Shown one piece after another: positions 47,091-55,738 of a stretch of 64,000 nucleotides of DNA. Positions within the stretch are counted from its first letter, which is position 1, and each line of letters begins with the position of its first letter. This stretch comes from Piscinibacterium candidicorallinum (GTDB lineage Bacteria; Pseudomonadota; Gammaproteobacteria; Burkholderiales; Burkholderiaceae_C): NCBI RefSeq assembly GCF_047549485.1, contig NZ_CP180191.1:2046001-2110000 (forward strand), in the 5' to 3' direction. The notes under the pieces were generated by a model. That model did not search any database, was not told the DNA's origin, and saw only the letters and a list, made by a program, of their open reading frames with translations. The translations under genes were made by a program, and so were the position numbers.

Positions 47091-48293
47091 ATGTCCGCTT
47101 CACTCGCATCACCCTCCTCCCCGCCCGCCCCCACGCTGCCCGTCGGCCTGCCCTCTCGCCTGCCCAAGGTCGGCACGACCATCTTCACGGTCATGTCGCA
47201 GCTGGCGGCGCAGCACGGAGCCATCAATCTGGGTCAGGGCTTTCCGGACTTTGACTGCGACCCGGCGCTGCTCGACGCCGTCACGCGCGCCATGCACGGC
47301 GGCGCCCTGGCGAACCAATATCCGCCCATGGCCGGGCTGCCGGTGCTGCGCGAGGCGATTGCCGCCAAAGTGCAGGCGCTCTATGGCGCGAGCTATGACC
47401 CGGCGACCGAAATCACGATCACGGCCGGAGCAACGCAGGCGATCCTGACGACGATCCTTGCACTGGTTCATCCGGGAGACGAAGTCATCGTCATCGAGCC
47501 GGCCTATGACAGCTACGTGCCCAACATAGAACTGGCTGGTGGCGTGCCGGTGTTCGTGCCGCTCAATCCGACGGACTACTCGGTGCCCTGGGACCGGGTG
47601 CGCGCGGCGATCACGCCGCGCACGCGCCTCTTGATGCTCAACTTCCCGCACAACCCGACGGCCACCACGCTCAAGGCGGCTGACATTGCCGAACTCAAGC
47701 GCATCCTCACCGACACCGGCATCTGGCTGCTGAGCGACGAGGTGTACGAGCACATGGTGTTCGATGGCCTGCCGCACAACTCGCTGGCCCGCTACCCCGA
47801 GCTGCGCGAGCGCGCGGTGATTGTCTCGAGCTTCGGCAAGACCTATCACGTCACGGGCTGGAAGGTGGGCTACGTGCTGGCGCCTGCGGCGCTGATGGCC
47901 GAGTTCCGCAAGGTGCACCAGTTCAACGTGTTCACGGTCAACACACCCATGCAGGCCGCCCTGGCCGCCTACATGGCCGACCCCGCGCCCTACCTGAACC
48001 TGCCGGCGTTCTATCAGGCCAAGCGCGACCGATTTGCCGCGGGCTTGGCCAGCACGCGCTTCAGGCTGCGGCCCAGCGAAGGCACCTACTTCCTGTTGGC
48101 CAGTTACGAAGACCTGGATACGCCGCTGGGCGAGGAAGCCTTCTGCAAATGGCTCACCACCGAGGTAGGCGTGGCCGCCATTCCGCTGTCGCCCTTCTAC
48201 GCCCAGCCGGTGGAGAACAAGATGGTGCGCTTCTGCTTTGCCAAGAAGGACGAGACCCTGGACGCGGCGCTGACCCGCCTGCAGGCGCTCTAG
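47091..48293 (+). CDS. PLP-dependent aminotransferase, class I (methionine/kynurenine-type)
   Basis: 400 residues of fold-type I. Segments include INLGQGFPDFDCDPALLDAV, TAGATQAILTTILALVHPGD, NFPHNPTATTL, LSDEVYEHMVFDG, and the PLP lysine in SSFGKTYHVTGWKVGYV. The C-terminal Arg is in MVRFCFAKKDETL. Closest by eye to YbdL/kynurenine aminotransferase-like enzymes that transaminate methionine, glutamine or aromatic amino acids. Start 47091 is assumed; ATG 47037 is possible. It diverges from hutH over the HutC operator region, so co-regulation with histidine catabolism is possible. Confidence 0.88.
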   Translation: MSASLASPSSPPAPTLPVGLPSRLPKVGTTIFTVMSQLAAQHGAINLGQGFPDFDCDPALLDAVTRAMHGGALANQYPPMAGLPVLREAIAAKVQALYGASYDPATEITITAGATQAILTTILALVHPGDEVIVIEPAYDSYVPNIELAGGVPVFVPLNPTDYSVPWDRVRAAITPRTRLLMLNFPHNPTATTLKAADIAELKRILTDTGIWLLSDEVYEHMVFDGLPHNSLARYPELRERAVIVSSFGKTYHVTGWKVGYVLAPAALMAEFRKVHQFNVFTVNTPMQAALAAYMADPAPYLNLPAFYQAKRDRFAAGLASTRFRLRPSEGTYFLLASYEDLDTPLGEEAFCKWLTTEVGVAAIPLSPFYAQPVENKMVRFCFAKKDETLDAALTRLQAL

Positions 48294-48334
48294 CGGCGCT
48301 TCAGCTCAGTGATCCAACCCGCAGATTGCAGGCT

Positions 48335-48402
48335 GGATCGGCTTCTGATGCGGTTCTTCAGGCCAAAGTGGCTGAAGAACCGCGCCAGACAAGCGGAAAG
48401 CC
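48335..48402 (+). repeat. Structured dispersed repeat, copy C
   Basis: Located between the aminotransferase stop and the convergent mipA stop. Hairpin 1 is TTCAG...CTGAA (48357-48376, nearly identical to copy A). Hairpin 2 is CCGC (48380-48383) with GCGG (48393-48396); its loop sequence differs from the other copies while the stem is kept. The left flank GGATCGGC matches copy D. Confidence 0.75.
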
Positions 48403-48435
48403 TTCTCGGCGATGCGTCGCTGCAGGTCGAAGCGT

Positions 48436-49248
48436 TCAGCGGAACCGGTAGTTCAGCCCCACCAGCGCGCTGGTCTGCGTGCGCTCCTGCACCAGCGGCC
48501 CGCTCTTCGCATCGCCCTGCAGGCGTGATGCGGTGAGGTTGATGAAGTAGCCCCAATGCCGGTCAATGCCACCGAAGCTCGACAGCGTCAGGCGCGTATC
48601 CACCAGACCGGCGCTGGGTGCATAGACCCGGTAGCCGGTACGCGCAGCCTGCTCCGGCGTGACACCGAAGTAGCTCTGCTTGTAGCTCTGGTTGGCCCAC
48701 AGCGCACCCACCGATGCAGACACGAACCGGCCCGGCCCGATGGGGTAGCCCACGCCGGCAGATGCGGCCACGGTGGCGCCATCGCGTTCGCGGCCCATGC
48801 CGTAGCGCACGGCAGTGCGAACGCTCAGGATCTTCGCCGGCCGGTAGGTCACGAAGGCGCCAGCGGTGGCCCGCCAGCCGATATCACCCATGCCGCGCAG
48901 GGCCGGATCGTCCTTTTCTTCCTGCGGCAGCGCGGGCGCGACGATCAGGCCGTAGTCCAGGGACTCATCCTTGGAGAAATTCCAGCCGGCATCCAGACGC
49001 CCGCTGATGAAGCCGCCGCCGCTGGTGGCCGCCACCACCGACGGGAACACTCGCGCACGGGATGAGCGCGCGCCTTCGTAGCTGGGCGTATACACGCCGA
49101 TGGCACCCAGGCTGAGGGTGTAGCCGGTGTCGGGGGCGTCGGGCACCGCGACGGTCTGGGCCTGCAGGGCCGGCAGCAGGCCGATCGACAGACTGAGTGC
49201 AAGGGGAGCGGACACACGCAGTCGCGTGCGCTGGGGCAGAGGTGTCAT
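48436..49248 (-). CDS. MipA/OmpV-family outer membrane protein
   Basis: 270 residues with a signal peptide (LRVSAPLALSLSIGLLPALQ, cleaved near AQT). The mature part is an amphipathic beta-barrel: YTLSLGAIGVYTPSYEGARS, YGLIVAPALPQEEKDDPALR, TLSSFGGIDRHWGYFINLTA, ending in the barrel-terminal aromatic/basic residues NYRFR. MipA scaffolds murein hydrolase and synthase contacts; OmpV relatives are porin-like. AGGA precedes ATG 49248. No regulatory partner (such as a two-component system) is adjacent. Confidence 0.88.
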   Translation of the reverse strand: MTPLPQRTRLRVSAPLALSLSIGLLPALQAQTVAVPDAPDTGYTLSLGAIGVYTPSYEGARSSRARVFPSVVAATSGGGFISGRLDAGWNFSKDESLDYGLIVAPALPQEEKDDPALRGMGDIGWRATAGAFVTYRPAKILSVRTAVRYGMGRERDGATVAASAGVGYPIGPGRFVSASVGALWANQSYKQSYFGVTPEQAARTGYRVYAPSAGLVDTRLTLSSFGGIDRHWGYFINLTASRLQGDAKSGPLVQERTQTSALVGLNYRFR

Positions 49249-49572
49249 GTCTTGCTTCCTGGAGGAGTGTTGTTGGTGAACGTGCTGGCGACGGGCTGGG
49301 CTCTGTGGCTCATGGCGCGGCCGCCCGCCATTGTGCGGCATCTCGCCACGCGTCAAGCGGCCGGGTGTTGACACTCTTGCATTGCATGACTTGCGTCAGC
49401 TCCTCAGGCAGATCGGCTCTGGAAGCGCGTCTTCAGACCAAAACGCCTGAAGAACCGCATGGGACAAGCGGAAAGCCCTTGCACATGCCCACATCCGCCG
49501 GCGTGCGGTACCGTGCAAGCCTGTCTTCACGTACCACGGCGCCTGCTGGCCGTGGCAACCGAAAGCGCACCC
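49249..49572. other. 324-base divergent intergenic region holding repeat copy D
   Basis: 49249-49409 is the upstream region of mipA with its AGGA ribosome site; no clear promoter hexamers were found. 49410-49477 is repeat copy D. 49478-49572 is GC-rich and leads to the small plus-strand gene. An in-frame ATG at 49459 exists but lies inside the repeat and would give a non-conserved-looking N-terminus. Confidence 0.5.
49410..49477 (+). repeat. Structured dispersed repeat, copy D
   Basis: Left flank AGATCGGCTCTGG as in copy B. Hairpin 1 TTCAG (49432-49436) / CTGAA (49447-49451); inner pairs weaker than in other copies. Hairpin 2 CCGC (49455-49458) / GCGG (49468-49471) with loop ATGGGACAA identical to B and E. 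Tail GAAAGCC as in C. Confidence 0.75.
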
Positions 49573-49752
49573 GTGCCCAAACCGAACTACTCCTTCGAGA
49601 AACGCCAACGTGAACTGGCCAAGAAACAGAAGAAGGCAGACAAGCTGGCCGAGAAGTCAGCCCGCAAGGAGCATGGCCAGGAGGACGCTGTCTCCGCGGA
49701 GGCGCCTGACACCGATGCGGCAGATACGCCGCCTCCGCCCCCGGCCGTCTGA
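49573..49752 (+). CDS. Small highly charged protein, GTG start
   Basis: 59 residues: MPKPNYSFEKRQRELAKKQK, a Lys/Arg/Glu-rich helix, then an acidic, Pro-rich tail ending PPPPPAV. Small proteins beginning PKPNYxFEKRQRELAKK are common in proteobacteria, which supports the GTG at 49573 over the upstream ATG. No signal or membrane segment. Function unknown; the charge pattern would suit nucleic acid or ribosome contact, but that is conjecture. Confidence 0.7.
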   Translation: MPKPNYSFEKRQRELAKKQKKADKLAEKSARKEHGQEDAVSAEAPDTDAADTPPPPPAV

Positions 49753-49785
49753 AACTGCAGTACGCGCACCGCACTGCGTGCAGCG

Positions 49786-50118
49786 CTAGAACCAGCTCAC
49801 GCCAAATAGCCAGCTCAGGCCTGCCGGCGCAGCGCACACCAGAAGCACACTCACCAACTGCTTGAACCGGCGGGTGTTGCGCCAGAACAGTACGCCGCCG
49901 GCAATCAGCAGACCCAAGCCAAGCAGCAGCGCCAGCGCCAGTGCAATGAGCGCCTGCCCCATGCCGCGTGCACCTTCAAAGCTGGACGTGGTGTCCATCC
50001 GGTCAACGATCAGCATCAGGCCAAAGACCACTGTGAACACAGTGGTCGCGCCCGCTGCCACAAAGCCCAGAACCCAGGCCCAGCCGGCCCGCGGCTCACG
50101 CGCCGAGGCTGCGGTCAC
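49786..50118 (-). CDS. Small two-helix membrane protein coupled to rmuC
   Basis: 110 residues with three hydrophobic stretches (WVLGFVAAGATTVFTVVFGL, GQALIALALALLLGLGLLIA, SVLLVCAAPAGLSWLFGV). The GTG start overlaps the rmuC stop by 4 bases (GTGA), which decides the start and implies coupling. No family recognised. It converges with the small charged-protein gene, 33 bases away. Confidence 0.7.
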   Translation of the reverse strand: MTAASAREPRAGWAWVLGFVAAGATTVFTVVFGLMLIVDRMDTTSSFEGARGMGQALIALALALLLGLGLLIAGGVLFWRNTRRFKQLVSVLLVCAAPAGLSWLFGVSWF

Positions 50119-51404
50119 TCCGCATCCTCCAGCCCCAGCATCTTCTGCGCCGCCTCGCCGGGCAGCGCTTCCACGCCCTTGAGCTTGCGCGCCATCTGAC
50201 GGGTGCGAGTTTCGGCGTCCTCGATGGTGCTTTGCGCTTCCTGAAGCTTCTTCTTGGTCTTGGCAAGCACGTCGCCGAACTTGGCGAACTCGCCCTTCAC
50301 TGCGCCCAGCACCTCCCACACCTCGCTGGCGCGCTTTTCCAGCGCCAGGGTGCGGAATCCCATCTGCAGGCTGGACAGCAGCGCGGCCAGGGTCGTGGGG
50401 CCGGCAATGGTCACGCGCAGGTTGCGCTGCAGATCGTCGGCCAGACCCGGCCGGCGCACCACTTCGGCATACAGGCCCTCGGTGGGCAGATACATCACGG
50501 CAAATTCGGTGGTGGCGGGTGGGCTGAGGTACTTGGCGATGCGCTTGGCCTCCTCGCGCACGGCGCGCTCCAGCTCCGTGCCCGCGGCCTTCACGCCGTC
50601 TGAGTCAGCTCGTTCGGCGGCGTCCACAAGACGTTCGTACTGCTCCTTGGGAAATTTGGCGTCGATCGGCAGCCAGACCGGATGATCTTCGCGGCCGGGG
50701 AACTTGATGGCGAAATCCACCTTCTCGCCGGTGCCGGCCACGGTTTCCTGCTGGGCCGTGAACTGATCCGGCGTAAGCATCTGCTCCAGCAACATGGCCA
50801 GCTGCATCTCGCCCCAGGTGCCGCGGGTCTTCACATTGGTCAGCACGCGCTTGAGGTCGCCCACGCCCACGGCCAGCTGCTGCATCTCGCCCAGTCCGCG
50901 GTGCACGGCCTCCAGCCGGTCGCTCACGAGCTTGAAGCTTTCGGACAGGCGCTGCTCCAGTGTGGCCTGCAGCTTCTCGTCCACCGTGGCGCGCATCTGC
51001 TCGAGCTTCTTCTCGTTTTCGGCGCTGAGTTCGCGCAGGCGCGCATCCAACGTGGCACGTACCTCGGCCAGGCGCTTTTCATTGCCTTCAGCAAGCTGCT
51101 TGAGCTGCTCCTGCAGGCTGGCCGTGAGGGTGGCTACGCCCTGCCCCTGCTGGCTGGCCGCCCCCTGCACCGTTTGCACCACGCCCTGCTGGAACACGCC
51201 CAGCTGCGTGGTCAGGTGCGTCTGCAGGCCCTGGCCTTGGCTGCTTACGGCCTGCGCGAGCTGCGCTGACAGGTCGCGCTGCGCGTCTTCAGACAGGCGG
51301 CTCAGCACCTCCAGCCGGGTGCTTACGCGCAGCAGCATGATCACCATCACCACCACAGCCACGATCGCGGTGGCCAGCGCCACCCAAAACATCGATTCAG
51401 TCAT
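50115..51404 (-). CDS. rmuC: DNA recombination protein RmuC
   Basis: 429 residues: an N-terminal membrane helix (VALATAIVAVVVMVIMLL), a long coiled coil (about residues 30-170, with repeating LRELSAENEKKLEQMRATVD phases), and a C-terminal nuclease-like domain (VKTRGTWGEMQLAMLLEQML, FAIKFPGREDHPVWLPIDAK, AVMYLPTEGLYAEVVRRPGL). RmuC limits inversion recombination at inverted repeats in E. coli. It shares a restriction-endonuclease-like fold by family knowledge. Confidence 0.95.
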   Translation of the reverse strand: MTESMFWVALATAIVAVVVMVIMLLRVSTRLEVLSRLSEDAQRDLSAQLAQAVSSQGQGLQTHLTTQLGVFQQGVVQTVQGAASQQGQGVATLTASLQEQLKQLAEGNEKRLAEVRATLDARLRELSAENEKKLEQMRATVDEKLQATLEQRLSESFKLVSDRLEAVHRGLGEMQQLAVGVGDLKRVLTNVKTRGTWGEMQLAMLLEQMLTPDQFTAQQETVAGTGEKVDFAIKFPGREDHPVWLPIDAKFPKEQYERLVDAAERADSDGVKAAGTELERAVREEAKRIAKYLSPPATTEFAVMYLPTEGLYAEVVRRPGLADDLQRNLRVTIAGPTTLAALLSSLQMGFRTLALEKRASEVWEVLGAVKGEFAKFGDVLAKTKKKLQEAQSTIEDAETRTRQMARKLKGVEALPGEAAQKMLGLEDAE

Positions 51405-51526
51405 GGCGCCATTTTGCCGTGTGAACTACAAAGCCTCCTGCGCCCCGCTCTCCTGCATCGGCTCGTTTCGCGAGTGCATCTGGCCCGGCACACCTTGGCA
51501 TCACTCCAACGTGAAAGGGTTTGACC

Positions 51527-51712
51527 ATGAAGTGGCTGATGTTTGCCGTGGCGCTGTTCGGCCTGCTGATGTTCGTCTCCGCCAGCCTCCGGGGCTGGAA
51601 GTACATGAAACCCGTGGCACCGGAACGCAAGCGCGGCTACATGCCCAAGCGCGAGCTGGAGTTTCCCGCCATGGCACCGGTCGAGGTGTTGGACAACGAC
51701 CGCGGGCGCTAG
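51527..51712 (+). CDS. Small single-pass membrane protein
   Basis: 61 residues: MKWLMFAVALFGLLMFVSAS forms one membrane helix, then a basic segment (RGWKYMKPVAPERKRGYMPK) and an acidic end. A GAAAGG lies 10 bases before the ATG. It diverges from rmuC over 122 bases and is followed after 14 bases by the YdeI-like gene. No family recognised; it resembles the many orphan small membrane proteins of Burkholderiales. Confidence 0.6.
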   Translation: MKWLMFAVALFGLLMFVSASLRGWKYMKPVAPERKRGYMPKRELEFPAMAPVEVLDNDRGR

Positions 51713-51726
51713 CAAGCTCGGGCGCC

Positions 51727-52329
51727 ATGCCGCTCGCCCAACCCGCCGCCGAAGAAATCCACCCCACCACGCGCAAGGCCCTGCGCGCCTGGCTGCTCAA
51801 GCACCATATGCGCGCCGGCGGCCTGTGGCTCGTGTCCTACAAGAAGGCCACGGGCAAGCCGCGCATCGACTACGACGAAGTCGTGGAAGAACTGCTCGCC
51901 TTTGGCTGGGTGGACAGCAAGCCCAACACCCTGGATACCGAGCGATCCAAGCTCTGGATCGCGCCGCGCAAGGCTGGCAGCGGCTGGAGCGGCGTGAACA
52001 AGCGACGCATCGAAAAGTTGCTGGCTGCCGGCCAGATGCACGAGAGCGGCCTGGCCAAGATCGAAGCGGCCAAGGCAGACGGTTCATGGACCCGGCTGGA
52101 TTCCGCCACCGCGCTGGAGCTGCCAGCGGATCTGCTGAAGGCCTTCAAGGCATATCCGAAGGCCAAGGGCTGCTTCGAAGCCTTCCCGCCCAGCACCCGC
52201 CGCGCGATCCTCGAATGGATCAGCCAGGCCAAGACCGAGGCCACCCGCAACAAGCGCGTGGAAGAAACGGCGCGGTTGGCGCAGGAGAACGTCCGGGCGA
52301 ATCAGTGGCGGCAGGCGGCGCGCGGCTAA
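51727..52329 (+). CDS. YdeI/OmpD-associated family protein
   Basis: 200 residues with the family pattern: RKALRAWLLKHHMRAGGLWL, DEVVEELLAFGWVDSKPNTL, LWIAPRKAGSGWSGVNKRRI, IEKLLAAGQMHESGLAKIEA, and the C-terminal AKGCFEAFPPSTRRAILEWI with ETARLAQENVRANQW. Some relatives are linked to bacteriocin or antimicrobial-peptide tolerance; no signal peptide is present, so it is cytosolic. ATG 51727 matches homolog length. Its stop overlaps the convergent neighbour's stop. Confidence 0.87.
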   Translation: MPLAQPAAEEIHPTTRKALRAWLLKHHMRAGGLWLVSYKKATGKPRIDYDEVVEELLAFGWVDSKPNTLDTERSKLWIAPRKAGSGWSGVNKRRIEKLLAAGQMHESGLAKIEAAKADGSWTRLDSATALELPADLLKAFKAYPKAKGCFEAFPPSTRRAILEWISQAKTEATRNKRVEETARLAQENVRANQWRQAARG

Positions 52330-52772
52330 CCGGACAAGCCAAAGCGCCGTTCAAGCGCACTGCTGAGGCGAGCGAGCGCCACGGGGTCGCTGGCGCCGCC
52401 CTCATCTGCCCGAGCCCGTAGTGCGCGGGCGAAAGACCAGATCGGTGCGCCTTGTGGCAGATCTGGTAGCGCGCGTATCGCGTCGTCGAGTTCCGGGTAG
52501 GCCGCCACGCGCCCTTCGACAAACTCAAGCAGATCGCTGTCACCAGACTCGATCCCCAGCGCCATGAGTTCGATAGTGAGTGCGAGCCGCAAGGCCGGTT
52601 CCACGTGGCCAAGCGCCCAGCGGTTGGCGCTCGCGACAAGTGCGTTGCGCGAGGAAACGGCACCCAGCAGGTGCTTGATCTCATCCGGAGACGAAAGCGC
52701 GTGCTGCGCAGCAATCATGTCGTCGCGCAGGACATTCTCCCAAGCCCACAGCCGAAGCCCACGATCAGACAT
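52326..52772 (-). CDS. Hypothetical alpha-helical protein
   Basis: 148 residues, wholly helical by eye (MSDRGLRLWAWENVLRDDMI, RLALTIELMALGIESGDSDL, VAYPELDDAIRALPD-like turns). No signal or membrane segment. The start at 52772 overlaps the globin stop by 8 bases. It is the third gene of a tightly coupled ybbP-globin-hypothetical run. No family recognised. Confidence 0.68.
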   Translation of the reverse strand: MSDRGLRLWAWENVLRDDMIAAQHALSSPDEIKHLLGAVSSRNALVASANRWALGHVEPALRLALTIELMALGIESGDSDLLEFVEGRVAAYPELDDAIRALPDLPQGAPIWSFARALRARADEGGASDPVALARLSSALERRFGLSG

Positions 52773-53178
52773 TTCGCATCCAGTCGGCGGTGCCAAAAAA
52801 CGCCTGCATCAAGCGCTCCTGCAGCGGCTCGGGCAGGGATTCGTCCTGCATCGCCAGCCCCATGCAGGCCAGCCACTGATTACGTTCGCTTTCGCCGATG
52901 GGAAATGGCAAGTGCCGCGCGCGCAGACGGGGGTGGCCAAAGCGGTCGATGTAGTGGTTCGGGCCGCCCAGCCAGCCGCACAGGAACCAGAAGAGCTTGT
53001 CGCGCGAACTGTCCAGGGTGTTGGGGTGCAAGGCGCGGATGCCGGCGAATTGCGGCTCCAGGTCCATCAGGTCGTAGAACCGATCCACCAGCGCGCGAAC
53101 CGTGGCCTCGCCGCCGAGCAGCTCAAACGCCGTCATTTGGGTGGCCGCACCCTGCCCCGGCTGCGAACCTTCGCTCAC
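52765..53178 (-). CDS. Group II truncated hemoglobin
   Basis: 137 residues. Truncated-globin features: LLGGEATVRALVDRFYDLMD, then DKLFWFLCGWLGGPNHYIDR and the proximal-His region FGHPRLRARHLPFPI, then NQWLACMGLAM. The GGP and GHPxLRxRH pattern is that of the trHbO group, which binds oxygen or NO/peroxide. The GTG start at 53178 overlaps the ybbP stop (GTGA) and has GGGAGG just upstream; ATG 53136 is an alternative. Confidence 0.88.
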   Translation of the reverse strand: MSEGSQPGQGAATQMTAFELLGGEATVRALVDRFYDLMDLEPQFAGIRALHPNTLDSSRDKLFWFLCGWLGGPNHYIDRFGHPRLRARHLPFPIGESERNQWLACMGLAMQDESLPEPLQERLMQAFFGTADWMRNV

Positions 53179-55670
53179 AGCGCCTCCCGCAACGTGACCA
53201 CGGGCGGCGCGTTGATGGCGCGGCGCACCGCCCACCAGCCGCCAGCCAGCGTGACGATCACACCCGCCACGATGGTGCTCGCCGCCACCATCGGCGACGG
53301 GATGTAGGCGAAGTTGAAGCCATAGCGACCGATCAGGAAGGCCAGCACGCTGGCCCCCGTGGCTGCCAGCAGCCCGGCAATCGCGCCGATGATGGCGAAC
53401 TCCCAGCCGTGGGTGGCGCGGATCTGGCCGCTGTCACCGCCCAGGGCGCGCATCACCGCAGCCTCGCGCTTGCGTTCATCGCGCGTGGCGGTGGTGGCCA
53501 CAAACAGCACCACCACCCCGGCCGCAAGGGCAAACAGGAACAGGAACTCCACCGCGCGAATCACCTGATTGAGCACGCCCTGCACCTGCGCGATCACATT
53601 GCGCGTGTCCACCAGTGTGATGTTGGGGAAGAGCTTGACCGCGGCCTGGAACTCACGCGCCTTGGCATCCGGCACGTTGAAGGAGGCGATATAGCTCTTG
53701 GGCTGGTTGCCAAAGGCGCCTGGCGTGCTCAGGGAGAAGAAATTCACCTTGAAACTGTCCCACTGCACGTTGCGGGTGCTGGTGATCTTCACGGTCACGC
53801 GTTCACCGGCTACATCAAACGTCAGATCGTCGCCGAGCTTGAGCTTGAGCGTGTCCATGATGCCGGTTTCCATGCTGGTTTCCATGCTATCCGGCTTCTG
53901 CCAGACCCCGGCAGCCAGGGTGTTGTGCGCTGGCAGCGTGGCCGAATAGCTGGCGTTGAACTCCCGGTCCACCAGGCGCTTGGCGCGGTCATCGTCAAAG
54001 TTGTCCGGGCCGATCGGCTGGCCGTTGCGCTCGATGAGGCGCGCGCGAATCATCGGCTGCAGATCCGGCGCAGGCAGACCGAGGTCCGTGACGAACTTCT
54101 TGAAGGGCTCGACCTGATCGGGCTGCACGTTAATCACGAAGCGGTTGGGCGCATCCGTGGGCACGGCGCGCTGCCAGGCAGAGATGAGGTCGCCACGGAT
54201 AAGAACCAGCAGCGCGATCGCCATCAGGCCGACCGACAGCGCCAGCGTCTGCACCACCACACCCTGCGGGCGGCGGGCGCAGGCGGCCAGGGCGCTGCGC
54301 AGCGCAAAGCCCGGCGCGGTGGAGCGAAAGCGCGACAGCATGAGCGTGGTGCCGCGCACGATGAGTGCAAACACCAGGCAGCCCACCGCAAAGCCGCCGG
54401 CCACGCCCACCGCCAGCTTGGTATCCCGAACGGACAACACCAGCAGCGTGAACACACCGGCCGCTGCCAGCACATAGGCCAGCAGCGTGCCGCGGGCCAG
54501 CGGCACCACGTCCTTGCGAATGACGGCGAGCGTGGGCACGTTGCGCAGCTGCATCACGCGCGGCAGCACCACGCCGGCGGTGAGCACCGCGCCAATGGCC
54601 ATGCCCACCAGCACCGGGCGCAGCGTGGGGGGTGGCAACTCCACCCCCACCAGCCCGGCGAGCAGCCAGGCCAAGACCCAGTGCACGCCCCAGCCGATGG
54701 CGGCACCCAGCGCGCAGGACAGGATGGCCACCACCGCAAATTCAATGGCCAGTGTGCTCATGATCTCGCGCCCGTCCAGGCCGAGCGCGCGGCGGATGGC
54801 GATGCCGTTCTGCTGGCGGTTCACGTACTCACGCGCCGCAAGAAATACGGCCACGCTGGCAATCAGCGCCGCCACGAGCGCGACCAGCGAGAGGAAGCGC
54901 TGAGCGCGGTCCAGGGTCTGCTGCATCTCCGGGCGACCCTGCTGCAGGCTCTCCACGCGCTGGCCGCGATCCAGACGCCCTTCCAACAGGCTTTGCCACT
55001 GGGTAACGGCGCGCGGCTGGGCTGCATTGCCCGCGGCAAACAGCATGCGCCATTGCACACGGCTGCCGGGCTGGATCAGCTCGCTCTTTTCAAGCTCGGC
55101 CTTGTTGAACATGACGCGCGGAGCAAAGGCCGCAAACTGGGCACCGCGGTCCGGCTCGACCAGGATCATGCGCGTGATCGGCAGGTCCAGATTGCCCAGC
55201 TGCAGTCGGTCGCCCAGCTTGAGGTTCAGGCTATTCAACAGGCCCTCCTCCACCCAGAGTTCGCCAGGCCTGGGGCCGCTGCGTACCTCGGATTGCTTGC
55301 CTTCAGCATCCTGTACGGTCAGTGCGCCGCGCAGGGGGTAGGCGTCGGTCACGCTTTTGGCAGCCACGAGTACGGAGTTTTCGCCGGCGGCGGCCATGCT
55401 CGGAAAGCTCACGGTCTCGGCCACATTCAGGCCAAACGCCTGCGCCTGCGGAATCAGCTCAGCGGGCAAGCGGCGGTCTGCGGAGAGGACCAGATCGCCA
55501 CCAAGCAGCTGCGCGGCGTCGCGCTTGAGCGCCGCCTCGAAGCGGTCCACCAGGAAGCCCACGGAGGACACAGCCGCCACGGCCAGCGCCAGGGCAATGA
55601 TGAGCAGGCGGACTTCAGCCAGCCGCCAGTCTTGGGCGAAGGCCTGCAGGCCTCGTCGAATCGGAGTCAT
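53175..55670 (-). CDS. ybbP: FtsX/YbbP-type ABC transporter permease
   Basis: 831 residues. N-terminal helix (VRLLIIALALAVAAVSSVGF), a large periplasmic MacB-like domain, then two FtsX membrane modules of three to four helices (FLSLVALVAALIASVAVFLA; FLFLFALAAGVVVLFVATTA; AIIGAIAGLLAATGASVLAF). It matches the LolE/YbbP group; E. coli YbbP pairs with the ATPase YbbA. No ATPase gene lies next to it, although family members normally need one. The substrate is unproven. Coupled to the downstream globin gene. Confidence 0.9.
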   Translation of the reverse strand: MTPIRRGLQAFAQDWRLAEVRLLIIALALAVAAVSSVGFLVDRFEAALKRDAAQLLGGDLVLSADRRLPAELIPQAQAFGLNVAETVSFPSMAAAGENSVLVAAKSVTDAYPLRGALTVQDAEGKQSEVRSGPRPGELWVEEGLLNSLNLKLGDRLQLGNLDLPITRMILVEPDRGAQFAAFAPRVMFNKAELEKSELIQPGSRVQWRMLFAAGNAAQPRAVTQWQSLLEGRLDRGQRVESLQQGRPEMQQTLDRAQRFLSLVALVAALIASVAVFLAAREYVNRQQNGIAIRRALGLDGREIMSTLAIEFAVVAILSCALGAAIGWGVHWVLAWLLAGLVGVELPPPTLRPVLVGMAIGAVLTAGVVLPRVMQLRNVPTLAVIRKDVVPLARGTLLAYVLAAAGVFTLLVLSVRDTKLAVGVAGGFAVGCLVFALIVRGTTLMLSRFRSTAPGFALRSALAACARRPQGVVVQTLALSVGLMAIALLVLIRGDLISAWQRAVPTDAPNRFVINVQPDQVEPFKKFVTDLGLPAPDLQPMIRARLIERNGQPIGPDNFDDDRAKRLVDREFNASYSATLPAHNTLAAGVWQKPDSMETSMETGIMDTLKLKLGDDLTFDVAGERVTVKITSTRNVQWDSFKVNFFSLSTPGAFGNQPKSYIASFNVPDAKAREFQAAVKLFPNITLVDTRNVIAQVQGVLNQVIRAVEFLFLFALAAGVVVLFVATTATRDERKREAAVMRALGGDSGQIRATHGWEFAIIGAIAGLLAATGASVLAFLIGRYGFNFAYIPSPMVAASTIVAGVIVTLAGGWWAVRRAINAPPVVTLREAL

Positions 55671-55738
55671 GGTGAATCAGGAGGAGTGGTTTTGGTCTGG
55701 CCGCAAGTCTAGGGCCGCGCCCCACCCCAGCGCGTCAT

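Noticed and set aside
52605..55712. A 1035-codon open frame on the plus strand opposite ybbP
   Set aside because: It is Arg/Ala/Gly/His-rich with no domain, is antisense to a clear FtsX-family permease, and reflects the GC-rich codon bias.
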